Shown here piece after piece: positions 25,768 through 35,721 of a DNA stretch of 64,000 bases. The DNA lies in the NCBI GenBank assembly GCA_046046245.1, contig JBJOKE010000054.1, positions 62,001 through 126,000 on the forward strand. The letters run 5' to 3'. The notes below the pieces were generated by a model. The model was not told the origin of the DNA, searched no databases, and saw only the letters and a program-made list of their open reading frames with translations. The position numbers and the translations under genes were made by a program. This DNA comes from UBA4615 sp046046245 (lineage in GTDB: Bacteria; Pseudomonadota; Gammaproteobacteria; Burkholderiales; Burkholderiaceae_E). Every line of letters starts with the position of its first letter. The stretch's first letter is position 1.

Positions 25768-27432
25768 GTGCCCGATACCCGACTGATCCTCGACCACGTC
25801 TACGACCACGAGCGGGACCACCCCGACCGCGTCTTCCTGACGCAGCCGCACGACGGTGGCCGGACGACCGACTACACCTGGAAGCAGGTCGTCGACGAGG
25901 CCCGCCGGATGGCGGCCCACCTGCGCTCGCGCGGCATCGGCGACGGCGCCCACGTCGCGATCCTGTCGAAGAACTGCGCGCACTTCTTCATCGCCGAGCT
26001 GGCGATCTGGATGGCGGGCGGCACCACGGTGGCGATCTTCCCCACCGAGGGCCCGGACACCATCCGCTACGTGCTCGAGCACAGCGACTCGAAGCTGCTG
26101 TTCGTCGGCAAGCTCGACACCTGGCCGCAGCAGGAGTCCGGCGTGCCCGAGGGCATGCCCCGGATCGCGCTGCCGCTCGCACCGCCGACCCGCCACGACG
26201 CGTGGTCCGACATCGTCGAGCGGACCCCGCCGCTCGAGGGCCGCACGCAGCGCAGGCCGGACGACCTCGCGATGATCATCTACACCTCGGGCTCGACCGG
26301 CACACCGAAGGGCGTGATGCATGCGTTCGGCCGGATCAGCGTCTGCGCCGAGAGGATCTGCGAGTCGGAGAAGTACTCGTCCTCCGACCGCCTGATCTCC
26401 TACCTGCCGCTCGCGCACGTCTTCGAGCGCGCATTCGTCGAGGCCGCGTCCTTCGTCGCGTCGCCGCACGTCTTCTTCAGCGAGTCGCTCGACACCTTCG
26501 TCGCCGACGTGCGCCGCGCGCGGCCCACGCTGTTCATCTCCGTGCCGCGCCTGTGGGTGAAGTTCCAGCAGGGCGTGCTGCACAAGATGCCGCAGAAGAA
26601 GCTCGACACGCTGCTGAAGATCCCCATCCTGTCGGGCATCGTGCGGCGCAAGATCCTCGACGGCCTCGGCCTCGACCAGGTCCGCCTCGCGGGCAGCGGC
26701 TCGGCGCCGATCCCGCCCGAGGTCATCTCGTGGTACCGCCGCCTCGGGCTGAACCTGATGGAGGGCTACGCGATGACCGAGGACTTCGCGTACTCGCACA
26801 GCTCGAAGGCCGACGCGAGCGCGCCGGGCTGGGTCGGCGTGCCCTATCCCGGCGTCGAGGTGAGGATCAGCGAGGACGGCGAGGTGCTGATCAAGTCGCC
26901 CGGCCAGATGGTGGGCTACTACAAGCAGCCCGAGCTGACCGCCGAATCGCTGACGCCCGACGGGTTCTTCCGCACCGGCGACCTCGGCGAGCGCAATGCC
27001 AAGGGCATGCTGAAGCTCACCGGCCGCGCGAAGGAGCTGTTCAAGACCGCGAAGGGCAAGTACGTCGCGCCCGCCCCGATCGAGAACCTGCTCGGCGAGA
27101 GCACGATGATCGAGACGGTGATGGTCTCGGGCGTCGGCCAGCCGGCCGCCTACGCGCTGGTGGTGCTGTCGGAGGAGCTTCGGCCGCAGGCCAGGGATCC
27201 GGCGGTCCGCGCGCAGGTCGAGGCCGAACTGGGGGCGCTGCTCGCCAAGGTCAACGCGCAGGTCGCCGATTACGAGCAGCTGAAGATGATCGTGATCGCG
27301 AAGGAGCCGTTCTCGGTCGAGAACGGCCTGCTGACGCCCACGATGAAGATCCGGCGTGCCCGGATCGAGAAGGCCGTCGCGCCGGACCTCGACCGCTGGT
27401 ACGGCGCGAAGGGCAGCGTGGTCTGGAGCTGA
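25768..27432 (+). CDS. AMP-dependent long-chain acyl-CoA synthetase
   Basis: A 554-residue adenylating enzyme. The AMP-binding P-loop is IIYTSGSTGTPKGVMHAF; later motifs are SYLPLAHVFERAF, the A5 element GYAMTEDF, FRTGDLGERNAKGMLKLTGRAKELFKTAKGKYVAPAPIE and the C-terminal Lys motif NGLLTPTMKIRR. The FKTAKGKYV segment is typical of long-chain fatty acyl (FadD/ACSBG-like) synthetases. The GTG start follows GGAGCGGAGGAGACC. It sits alone on the plus strand between ribD and nrdR, which are normally adjacent in relatives. The acyl substrate is not determined. Confidence 0.88.
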   Translation: MPDTRLILDHVYDHERDHPDRVFLTQPHDGGRTTDYTWKQVVDEARRMAAHLRSRGIGDGAHVAILSKNCAHFFIAELAIWMAGGTTVAIFPTEGPDTIRYVLEHSDSKLLFVGKLDTWPQQESGVPEGMPRIALPLAPPTRHDAWSDIVERTPPLEGRTQRRPDDLAMIIYTSGSTGTPKGVMHAFGRISVCAERICESEKYSSSDRLISYLPLAHVFERAFVEAASFVASPHVFFSESLDTFVADVRRARPTLFISVPRLWVKFQQGVLHKMPQKKLDTLLKIPILSGIVRRKILDGLGLDQVRLAGSGSAPIPPEVISWYRRLGLNLMEGYAMTEDFAYSHSSKADASAPGWVGVPYPGVEVRISEDGEVLIKSPGQMVGYYKQPELTAESLTPDGFFRTGDLGERNAKGMLKLTGRAKELFKTAKGKYVAPAPIENLLGESTMIETVMVSGVGQPAAYALVVLSEELRPQARDPAVRAQVEAELGALLAKVNAQVADYEQLKMIVIAKEPFSVENGLLTPTMKIRRARIEKAVAPDLDRWYGAKGSVVWS

Positions 27433-27505
27433 CCGGCCCGCCGTCCCGCCGCGGCCGTCGGCCGCGTGCGGGCGCGTCCGCGGCGGCTCCGGGCCGCCGC
27501 GACGC

Positions 27506-27994
27506 TCAGGTCTTGCGGCGCCCCTTCGCCGCGGCAGCCGGCGTGCGGGGCTGCACCTCCTCGATCGCCTCGGCGAACTCGTCGACGTCCTCGAACTCGC
27601 GATAGACCGACGCGAAGCGCACGTAGGCGATCTTGTCGATCTTCTTGAGCTCGCGCATCACCAGCTCGCCGATCCGCTCGCTCTGCACTTCGCGAACGCC
27701 GAGCGACAGCAGCTTCTCCTCGATGCGCGTGATCGCCGCATCGAGCGCCTCGGAGGTCACCGGCCGCTTGCGCAGCGCCAGCGCGAGCGACGAGCGCAGC
27801 TTGCGCCGGTCGTAGTCCGCGCGCAGCCCGTTCTTCTTGACCACCGCGGGCATCGACAGCTCGACCCGCTCGTAGGTGGTGAAGCGCTTGTCGCAGTGCG
27901 CGCAGCGACGCCGGCGACGCAGCGCGTCACCGTCGTCGGCCTCGCGGGTCTCGATGACCTGGGTGTCGGGGTGATCGCAGAACGGGCAGCGCAT
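27506..27994 (-). CDS. nrdR: Transcriptional repressor NrdR
   Basis: A 162-residue regulator of ribonucleotide reductase genes. The N-terminal zinc ribbon is MRCPFCDHPDTQVIETRE...RRRCAHCDKRFTTYER. The ATP-cone follows: VVKKNGLRADYDRRKLRSSL, KRPVTSEALDAAITRIEEKL and GELVMRELKKIDKIAYVRFASV. The Lys/Ala-rich C-terminal tail (AAAAKGRRKT) is slightly longer than usual. It starts 5 nt after the glyA stop; glyA-nrdR is a conserved pair. Confidence 0.96.
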   Translation of the reverse strand: MRCPFCDHPDTQVIETREADDGDALRRRRRCAHCDKRFTTYERVELSMPAVVKKNGLRADYDRRKLRSSLALALRKRPVTSEALDAAITRIEEKLLSLGVREVQSERIGELVMRELKKIDKIAYVRFASVYREFEDVDEFAEAIEEVQPRTPAAAAKGRRKT

Positions 27995-27999
27995 CCCGG

Positions 28000-29244
<1,245 letters not shown>

Positions 29245-29511
29245 GTGAGGAGTCCTATCTGCAGTCGGATGTTCCGGCGTGCGGCCGGCCGCTGCCCAGG
29301 CGAACGGCGTGTCCCGGGACGGCCCGGAGACACCTGATCCGCGTTCCACGGTGTCGATTCACCCTTACTCGCCAGTCACGCGGACGAACCCGAGAGTGTA
29401 AGGGATCGGGGACGCCCGTGCCGGCCCGACCCGGTACGGGCCAGGCCGACGCGGGCCGTCGGCCCGCCGTGCGTCGGCCTGCCGCGGCGCCCCCGGCCGC
29501 ACGGGCGCCCG

Positions 29512-30177
29512 TCAGAGCTCGTCGAGCGGATCGTGCCAGTGGGCGGTGTCGCCCCAGACGAGCAGCTCGAGCCGCGCGCCGTCGCGCCGGATCCGGTTCA
29601 GCCCCGCGTTGGGGATCTCGACGTCCCGCGGCGCCTCGAGCGGCCGGCCCCGGCAGAGTCGGTTGACCATGTCGAGGACGCCGCCGTGCGTGACCAGGAT
29701 CAGCGTGCGGCCCGGGTGCGCGTCGGCCAGCCCGTGCAGGCCGTCGGCGACCCGCGCGGCGAAGCGGCGCAGCGACTCGCCGTCGCCCAGTTCCAGGTCC
29801 GGATCCAGCCGGTGCCAGCGGTCGAAGCGCTCGCCGTGCTCGCGGCGGATCTCGGGCACCGTCATGCCCTGGAACTCGCCGAAGTGGCGCTCGCGCAGGC
29901 GCGGCTCGAAGGCCACCGCCAGTCCCAGCGCCTCGGCGATCGGCTCCGCCGTCTGTCGACAGCGGGTGAGATCGCTGCTGAAGAGCAGCGGGCTGGCATC
30001 GTCGCCGGTGGCCGCCAGCGCCCAGCGCGGACGCTCGGCCGAGAGCCGCCGCGCGGCGCCGCGCGCCTGGCGAAGCCCTTCCGGCGCCAACGGCGTGTCG
30101 AGCTGCCCCTGGATGCGGCGCTCGCGGTTCCAGGCGGTCTCGCCGTGGCGCAGGAGGATCAGGTCGGTGACGGGCAT
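29512..30177 (-). CDS. Histidine phosphatase family protein
   Basis: A 221-residue phosphatase of the phosphoglycerate-mutase-like superfamily. The catalytic RHGET motif is in DLILLRHGETAWNRERRIQG. The second Arg is in FSSDLTRCRQTAEPIAEALG, the Glu in LRERHFGEFQGMTVPEI, and the second His in ILVTHGGVLDMVNRLCRG. It is often annotated gpmB, but cofactor-dependent mutase activity cannot be told from phosphatase activity here. It ends an apparent tyrS-dtd-phosphatase run, 10 nt after dtd. Confidence 0.88.
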   Translation of the reverse strand: MPVTDLILLRHGETAWNRERRIQGQLDTPLAPEGLRQARGAARRLSAERPRWALAATGDDASPLLFSSDLTRCRQTAEPIAEALGLAVAFEPRLRERHFGEFQGMTVPEIRREHGERFDRWHRLDPDLELGDGESLRRFAARVADGLHGLADAHPGRTLILVTHGGVLDMVNRLCRGRPLEAPRDVEIPNAGLNRIRRDGARLELLVWGDTAHWHDPLDEL

Positions 30178-30187
30178 CGGGATGCGT

Positions 30188-30658
30188 TCAGGGGGAGCCG
30201 GGCGGGGCCGGCACCTCGGGATCGACGCGCAGCCAGAACGTGACCGGCCCGTCGTTGACGAGGTGCACCTGCATGTCCGCGCCGAAGCGCCCGGTTTCCA
30301 CCGTCGGATGGGCGTGCCGCGCCTGCGCCACGAACGCGTCGAAGAGGCGCCTCGCCGCCTCCGGCGGCGCCGCCGGGGTGAAGCTCGGCCGCAGGCCGCT
30401 GCGCGTGTCCGCGGCGAGCGTGAACTGCGGGACGATCAGCAGGCCGCCGCCGATGTCGGCGAGCGAGCGGTTCATCCGGCCGCGATCGTCGGGGAACACG
30501 CGGTAGGCCAGCAGCTTCGCGAGCAGCGCGCGGCCCTCGGCCTCGCCGTCGTGCCGCTCCGCGCAGACCAGCGCGAGCAGGCCCGCATCGATCGATCCCA
30601 CGGCCTCGCCGTCGACCTCGACATGGGCGCGCCGGACCCGCTGGATCAGCGCGATCAC
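30188..30658 (-). CDS. dtd: D-aminoacyl-tRNA deacylase
   Basis: A 156-residue proofreading enzyme that releases D-amino acids (and glycine from tRNA-Ala) from mischarged tRNA. It starts with a GTG: MIALIQRVRRAHVEVDGEAVG. Signature elements are FPDDRGRMNRSLADIGGGLLIVPQFTL and VHLVNDGPVTFWL. The usual SQFTL motif reads PQFTL, keeping the catalytic Thr, and the cross-subunit Gly-cisPro (NxGPVT) is intact. It lies between tyrS and a histidine phosphatase. Confidence 0.94.
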   Translation of the reverse strand: MIALIQRVRRAHVEVDGEAVGSIDAGLLALVCAERHDGEAEGRALLAKLLAYRVFPDDRGRMNRSLADIGGGLLIVPQFTLAADTRSGLRPSFTPAAPPEAARRLFDAFVAQARHAHPTVETGRFGADMQVHLVNDGPVTFWLRVDPEVPAPPGSP

Positions 30659-30707
30659 CGACGGCGCTCCGGACGCCGCCCTGCCCCGCGCGGCAGCACC
30701 GCCACCG

Positions 30708-31955
30708 TCAGGCCACCGTCACGCGCGCCGCGCGCCGCTTGCCGACCTGGACGACGTAGGTCCCGGCAGCGAGCTTCAACCCCTTGTCGCCGACCTTGTC
30801 GCCATCGATCCGCACGCCGCCCTGCTCGACGTTGCGCAGCGCCTCGCTGGTCGAGGGCACCAGCCCCGCCTGCTTCAGCAGTTGCGCGATGCCGATCGGC
30901 GCGCCCGCGACGTTCACCTCGGGCAGGTCCTCGGGCAGCGCACCGCGCGAGAACCGCGACTCGAAGGCCTCGCGCGCGGCCGCCGCCGCGGCCGGACCGT
31001 GGAAGCGCGCGACCATCTCGCCGGCGAGCAGGACCTTGGCGTCGCGAGGGTTGCGACCCGACGCGCATTCGGCCTTCAGGGCGGCCAGCTGCTCGATCGT
31101 GAGCGCCGACAGCAGCTCGAAGTACGTCCACATCAGGTCGTCGGAGATCGACATCAGCTTGCCGAACATGTCGTCGGGCGCGTCGGTGATGCCGACGTAG
31201 TTGCCCTTCGACTTCGACATCTTGTCGACCCCGTCGAGCCCGACCAGCAGCGGCATGGTGAGGATGCACTGCGGCTCCTGGCCGTACTCCTTCTGCAGCT
31301 CGCGCCCCACCAGCAGGTTGAACTTCTGGTCGGTGCCGCCGAGCTCGAGGTCCGACTTCAGCGCGACCGAGTCGTAGCCCTGCATCAGCGGGTACAGCAG
31401 CTCGTGGACCGAGATCGGGATGCCGCCCTTGTAGCGCTTGGTGAAGTCGTCGCGCTCGAGCATCCGCGCGAGGGTGTACTTCGCGGCCAGCTGGATCATC
31501 CCGCGGGCACCCAAGGGGTCGCTCCACTCGGAGTTGTAGCGGATCTCGGTGCGCGCCGGGTCCAGCACGAGGCTGGCCTGCTCGAAGTAGGTGCGTGCGT
31601 TGGCCTCGATCTGCTCGCGGGTCAGCGGCGGACGGGTCGCGTTGCGCCCCGACGGGTCGCCGATCATGGCCGTGAAGTCGCCGATCAGGAAGATGACGGT
31701 GTGGCCCAGATCTTGAAGTTGCCGCATCTTGTTGAGCACGACCGTGTGCCCGAGGTGCAGGTCCGGCGCGGTCGGATCGAGGCCGAGCTTGATCCGCAGC
31801 GGCTGCCCGGTGGCGTCCGACCTGACCAGCTTGCGAAGGAAGTCGGCCTCGATCAGCAGTTCGTCGCAACCGCGCCGGGCCACGGCGAGGGCCCGACGGG
31901 CGGATTCCGGGACCGGCGACTCGGTGGAAAGTTGCATGGCGGGCGAGTCGCTCAT
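30708..31955 (-). CDS. tyrS: Tyrosyl-tRNA synthetase (TyrZ type)
   Basis: A 415-residue class I synthetase. The HIGH motif reads HLGH (DLHLGHTVVLNKMRQLQDLG) and the KMSKS loop is intact in GLDGVDKMSKSKGNYVG. The tyrosine-binding region includes GGTDQKFNLLVGRELQ, and an S4-like RNA-binding domain closes the protein (IAQLLKQAGLV...GGVRIDGDKV). The start at 31953-31955 (MSDSPAMQL) fits family length. A second ATG at 31935-31937 is possible. It is divergent from the M23 peptidase gene across a 223-nt spacer. Confidence 0.96.
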   Translation of the reverse strand: MSDSPAMQLSTESPVPESARRALAVARRGCDELLIEADFLRKLVRSDATGQPLRIKLGLDPTAPDLHLGHTVVLNKMRQLQDLGHTVIFLIGDFTAMIGDPSGRNATRPPLTREQIEANARTYFEQASLVLDPARTEIRYNSEWSDPLGARGMIQLAAKYTLARMLERDDFTKRYKGGIPISVHELLYPLMQGYDSVALKSDLELGGTDQKFNLLVGRELQKEYGQEPQCILTMPLLVGLDGVDKMSKSKGNYVGITDAPDDMFGKLMSISDDLMWTYFELLSALTIEQLAALKAECASGRNPRDAKVLLAGEMVARFHGPAAAAAAREAFESRFSRGALPEDLPEVNVAGAPIGIAQLLKQAGLVPSTSEALRNVEQGGVRIDGDKVGDKGLKLAAGTYVVQVGKRRAARVTVA

Positions 31956-32178
31956 CGGGGATACTGGCGGTCTTATGCTCAAGTTGGGGATCCCGGACGG
32001 GTTTCGGCTATCATCGCGCGCTGTCGTCGCGGGTCCGGGCTCGGCTTCCGATCGGAGGAACGTGCTGCAGGCTGCGCTGGCAGCGGGACTGTCCGTCCGC
32101 GGGGCCACGGATTCTAGCCCAGCGGACCGCGGCGCCCAACACGAACGACGTCCACGCCGAACCGGTCCTCGCTCCACG

Positions 32179-33474
32179 ATGCGGCTTCCCCAGGTCAAGA
32201 CCCTCGCGCTCGCCATCGGCGCCGTCACCTCCCTCGCGGCGGTCACGGCCTTCGGTGTCGCGCCGCTGACCTCGGCCGAGCTGCCGCCGGTGCAGAGCAC
32301 CGTCGAGGCCATCGCGCTCGTGCCCACCGTCCTCGAGTCGGAGCCGGGCTACGTCCAGCAGGAGAAGATCCGCCGGGGCGAGACCCTGGCCTCGCTGCTG
32401 GCCCGGCTCGGGGCCGACGACGCCGAGTTCGCCGCGTTCGTCCGTCGCGACCCGATCGCCCGCCGGCTCCTCGAGCTGCGCCCGGGCAGGACCGTCTCGG
32501 CCGTGGTCGGCGATGACCGATCGATCTCCCGCCTCACCTACCGGCTCGCCGTCGACGATCCGGATTCGCTCGGCCGCCGCCTGGTCATCGTCCGCGACGG
32601 CGAGCGTCTGTCGGCCGTCGAGGAGGCGGTGCCCATCGAGCGCTCGCTGGAGACCCGCAGCGCCGAGGTCCGCCGCACGCTGGTCGAGGCACTCGACACC
32701 GCCGACATCCCCGACAACGTCGTGACGAAGATGGCCGACGTCTTCGGCACCGACGTGGACCTGCAGAAGGACGTTCGCAGGGGCGACCGCCTGCGCGTGG
32801 TCTACGAGACGCTGCGCGAGGCCGGCAGCCTGGAACCGCCCATCGTCGGGAAGATCCTCGCCGTGCAGTTCCGCGGCGGCCAGCGCAAGCTCGAGGCGGT
32901 CTGGTTCGATCGCGGCGACGGCAGCGGCGCCTACTACACCTTCGACGGTCGCAACCTGTCACGCCCCTTCCTCGCGTCGCCGCTGGAGTTCACGCGGGTC
33001 AGTTCGGGCTTCACCGAGAGCCGCCTGCACCCGGTGCTGCGCGACTGGCGAGCGCACAAGGGGGTCGACATGCCCGCGCCGATCGGCACGAACGTGCGGG
33101 CGGTGGCCAACGGCACGGTCGACTACATCGGCCAGCAGCGCGGCTACGGCAACGTCGTCGTCGTCAAGCACGATGCCCGGCACATGACCCTGTACGCGCA
33201 CCTGCACCAGTTCAGCGACGGCCTGCAGGCCGGCTCGGCGGTGCGCCAGGGCGAGGTGCTGGGCACGGTCGGCCAGACAGGGTGGGCGACCGGGCCGCAC
33301 CTCCACTTCGAGTTCCACATCGACGGCCAGCATGTCGACCCGATGGCCGTGGTCGCGCAGGAGCCGGTCCGCGCGCTGCAGGGCGAGGAGCGTTCGCGCT
33401 TCGCCGTGCTGGCCGGCCAGTACCGCGCCCGCTTCGGGCTGCTGGACACGCAGCTGGCCGCCCGGTTCGAGTAG
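32179..33474 (+). CDS. M23 (LytM-type) peptidoglycan endopeptidase
   Basis: A 431-residue envelope protein with an N-terminal hydrophobic anchor or signal (TLALAIGAVTSLAAVTAFG). An OapA/LysM-like region with RRGETLASLLARLGADD follows, then a C-terminal M23 domain: HPVLRDWRAHKGVDMPAPIG, VVVKHDARHMTLYAHLH and GPHLHFEFHIDG supply the zinc His/Asp residues, so the enzyme should be active. This resembles MepM-type DD-endopeptidases. TATCAT at 32009-32014 is a likely -10. It starts the plus-strand run with anmK, fitting cell-wall turnover. Confidence 0.92.
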   Translation: MRLPQVKTLALAIGAVTSLAAVTAFGVAPLTSAELPPVQSTVEAIALVPTVLESEPGYVQQEKIRRGETLASLLARLGADDAEFAAFVRRDPIARRLLELRPGRTVSAVVGDDRSISRLTYRLAVDDPDSLGRRLVIVRDGERLSAVEEAVPIERSLETRSAEVRRTLVEALDTADIPDNVVTKMADVFGTDVDLQKDVRRGDRLRVVYETLREAGSLEPPIVGKILAVQFRGGQRKLEAVWFDRGDGSGAYYTFDGRNLSRPFLASPLEFTRVSSGFTESRLHPVLRDWRAHKGVDMPAPIGTNVRAVANGTVDYIGQQRGYGNVVVVKHDARHMTLYAHLHQFSDGLQAGSAVRQGEVLGTVGQTGWATGPHLHFEFHIDGQHVDPMAVVAQEPVRALQGEERSRFAVLAGQYRARFGLLDTQLAARFE

Positions 33475-33492
33475 GGCGTCATCGCGCCCGCG

Positions 33493-34611
33493 ATGTTCAT
33501 CGGGCTCATGTCCGGCACCAGCGTCGACGCCGTCGACGGCGTGCTGGCGGCTTTCGACGGAGACGGGCCCGGCGCGGCCTGCCGCAGCGTCGCGTTCGCG
33601 TCGCGACCCATGCCCGCCGCACTGCGCGCCGAACTCCTCGCGCTGCAGCAGCCCGGCCCGGACGAGCTCGCGCGCGCGGCGCTCGCGACCGTCGCACTCA
33701 CCGACCTGTACGCCGAGGTGGCGCGCGACCTGCTCGAGCGGGCCGGCGACGGTCGCGTCGATGCGATCGGCGCGCACGGCCAGACGGTGCGGCACCGTCC
33801 GGAGCTCGGTTACACGCTGCAGCTGATCGACGGCGCCCGACTCGCCGAGGCCACCGGCTGCCCCACCGTCGTCGACCTGCGCTCGGCCGACGTCGCCGCA
33901 GGCGGCCAGGGCGCCCCGCTCGTGCCCGCCTTCCACGCCCTGGCCTTCGCGTCGCCGGACCGTCGCCGGGCCGTGGTGAACGTCGGCGGCATCGCGAACG
34001 TGAGCCTGCTGCCCGCCGGCGGTGGCACCGTGACCGGCTTCGACACCGGCCCGGGCAACCTGCTGATGGACCTCTGGTGCGAACGGCATCTGGGCGAGCC
34101 CTACGACCGCGATGGCGCCTGGGCCGCGGGGGGGACGATCGACGCGCCCCTGCTCGACCGTCTGCTCGGCGAGCCCTACTTCGCGCTGACCGCACCGAAG
34201 AGCACCGGGCGAGACCTGTTCACGGCCGCCTGGCTCGACGGACACCTCGCGCACCTGCCCTCGCCGCCCGCCCCCCGCGACGTCCAGGCCACCCTGGCCG
34301 AGCTGACCGCCCGAACCGTCGCCGACGCCTGCACGGCATTCCGCTCGGAAGAGGTCCGGGTCTGCGGCGGCGGCGCCCGGAACCGGTACCTGATGGCGCG
34401 ACTCGCCGCACGGCTCGAACCGGCGGACGTGACGACGACCGAGGCCTTGGGCGTCGACCCGTCGGCCGTCGAGGCGCTGGCGTTCGCATGGCTCGCGCGC
34501 GAGCGACTCGCGGGCCGGCCGGCGAACCTGCCCGCCGTCACGGGCGCAAGGGGTGAGCGGGTGCTGGGCGCGCTCTACGCGCCGCACGCCGGACGAGCGT
34601 TCCGGCGCTGA
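33493..34611 (+). CDS. anmK: Anhydro-N-acetylmuramic acid kinase
   Basis: A 372-residue cytosolic kinase that opens and phosphorylates anhydroMurNAc from recycled cell wall. The ATP-binding start FIGLMSGTSVDAVDGVLAAF is typical. Further family segments are IGAHGQTVRHRPELGYTLQL, VVDLRSADVAAGGQGAPLVPAFH, NVGGIANVSLLP, GFDTGPGNLLMDLW and VCGGGARNRYLMARLA. It follows the M23 endopeptidase by 18 nt, linking wall hydrolysis and recycling. Confidence 0.96.
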   Translation: MFIGLMSGTSVDAVDGVLAAFDGDGPGAACRSVAFASRPMPAALRAELLALQQPGPDELARAALATVALTDLYAEVARDLLERAGDGRVDAIGAHGQTVRHRPELGYTLQLIDGARLAEATGCPTVVDLRSADVAAGGQGAPLVPAFHALAFASPDRRRAVVNVGGIANVSLLPAGGGTVTGFDTGPGNLLMDLWCERHLGEPYDRDGAWAAGGTIDAPLLDRLLGEPYFALTAPKSTGRDLFTAAWLDGHLAHLPSPPAPRDVQATLAELTARTVADACTAFRSEEVRVCGGGARNRYLMARLAARLEPADVTTTEALGVDPSAVEALAFAWLARERLAGRPANLPAVTGARGERVLGALYAPHAGRAFRR

Positions 34612-34675
34612 GGCGCCGCGGCGCGCGCGGCACGATCACGGCGCGGCCCCGTTGCGGGACCGCGCAGATGGCCGA

Positions 34676-35026
34676 TCAGACCGAGAACGACGACCCGCAG
34701 CCGCAGGTCGTGGTGGCGTTCGGGTTCTTGATCACGAACTGGGCGCCCTCGAGGCCGTCCTTGTAGTCGATCTCGGCGCCGACCAGGTACTGGTAGCTCA
34801 TCGCGTCGATGAGCAGCATGACCCCGTTCTTCTCCATCACGGTGTCGTCCTCGTTCGTCTCCTCGTCGAACGTGAACCCGTACTGGAAGCCCGAGCAGCC
34901 GCCTCCCTGCACGAACACGCGGAGCTTCAGGTCGGGGTTGCCCTCTTCCGCGATCAGCTCGCTCACCTTGTTGGCAGCGCTGTCGGTGAAGACGAGCGGG
35001 GCGGGCATTTCGGCGACAGCATTCAT
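34676..35026 (-). CDS. erpA: Iron-sulfur cluster insertion protein ErpA
   Basis: A 116-residue A-type carrier that delivers Fe-S clusters to target apoproteins. The three ligand cysteines are in VQGGGCSGFQYGFTF and the C-terminal TTTCGCGSSF. GGAGGT lies five nt upstream of the ATG. It is convergent with anmK and follows rpsI after a 271-nt spacer that contains three stable hairpins, so its expression is probably separated from the ribosomal genes. Confidence 0.95.
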   Translation of the reverse strand: MNAVAEMPAPLVFTDSAANKVSELIAEEGNPDLKLRVFVQGGGCSGFQYGFTFDEETNEDDTVMEKNGVMLLIDAMSYQYLVGAEIDYKDGLEGAQFVIKNPNATTTCGCGSSFSV

Positions 35027-35106
35027 GGTTGACCTCCAGACTCGGGAATTGTAGCGAGCAGGGGATGACCCTGTGACACGGAGGGTCAGGGGATCCGGGA
35101 AATGCG

Positions 35107-35128
35107 AAGCCCGCCGGGGGGCGGGCTT
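35107..35128 (-). terminator. 9-bp hairpin upstream of erpA
   Basis: AAGCCCGCC (35107-35115) and GGCGGGCTT (35120-35128) form a perfect stem with a GGGG loop. This 'AAGCCCGCC' form is a common terminator core, but only short T stretches follow on either strand. It lies 170 nt after rpsI and 80 nt before erpA in the direction of transcription, consistent with termination or attenuation of rplM-rpsI transcripts. Confidence 0.5.
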
Positions 35129-35232
35129 GTATCGATCCGGGAGTGGCCGGGAAAGTGTCCGGTCGCCTCTCGGCGAAGTCCCGAACTCGACGCACCAGTG
35201 TGCCGCAAGCATGCGGCGCCCGTTCGTGGGAT

Positions 35233-35290
35233 GGCCGGACCCGTGGTCCGGCCTGTCGAGTTTCGCGCGGCGCTGCCGCCCGAAACTCGA
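35233..35290 (-). other. Two consecutive hairpins directly after rpsI
   Basis: TCGAGTTTCG (35256-35265) pairs perfectly with CGAAACTCGA (35281-35290) around a GC-rich 15-nt loop. Then GGCCGGAC (35233-35240) pairs with GTCCGGCC (35246-35253) around a 5-nt loop. The first begins 7 nt after the rpsI stop. Together with the hairpin at 35107-35128 this gives three stems in the 271-nt gap. Neither has a U-tract; they may be 3'-end structures, or a repeat element. Confidence 0.5.
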
Positions 35291-35297
35291 ATTCCAC

Positions 35298-35690
35298 TCA
35301 CCGCTTCGAGAACTGCTTCCGGCGGCGGGCCTTGTGCAGACCGACCTTCTTGCGCTCGACCTCGCGGGCATCGCGGGTCACGAGGCCGGCATTCGACAGC
35401 GCCGGCTTGAGCGTGGCGTCGAAATCGATCAGCGCGCGGGTGATGCCGTGGCGGACCGCGCCAGCCTGACCGGTCTCGCCGCCGCCGTTGACGTTCACCT
35501 TGATGTCGAACTCGCCGACGACGTTGGCGACTTCGAGGGGTTGGCGAACGACCATGCGGCCGGTCTCGCGGGCGAAGTAGGCGTCGAGCGGCTTGCCGTT
35601 GACGACGATGTCGCCCTTGCCCTTCTTGATGAAGACGCGGGCCACCGACGTCTTGCGGCGGCCGGTGCCGTAGTTGTATTCACCGATCAT
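35298..35690 (-). CDS. rpsI: 30S ribosomal protein S9
   Basis: A 130-residue ribosomal protein. It begins NYGTGRRKTSVARVFIKKG and ends in the basic DAREVERKKVGLHKARRRKQFSKR; the terminal KR reaches the ribosomal P site. GGGETGQAGAVRHGITRALI is in the middle. The usual length is 130. It follows rplM by 31 nt in the universal rplM-rpsI order. Confidence 0.98.
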   Translation of the reverse strand: MIGEYNYGTGRRKTSVARVFIKKGKGDIVVNGKPLDAYFARETGRMVVRQPLEVANVVGEFDIKVNVNGGGETGQAGAVRHGITRALIDFDATLKPALSNAGLVTRDAREVERKKVGLHKARRRKQFSKR

Positions 35691-35721
35691 GGGTGAGTCC
35701 TGGTGCGCGTTGCGCTGGGGT

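Noticed and set aside
29245..29511. Possible glycine riboswitch or tRNA in the gap upstream of glyA
   Set aside because: No T-arm-like GGTTCGAATCC, no cloverleaf and no recognisable glycine aptamer core on either strand.
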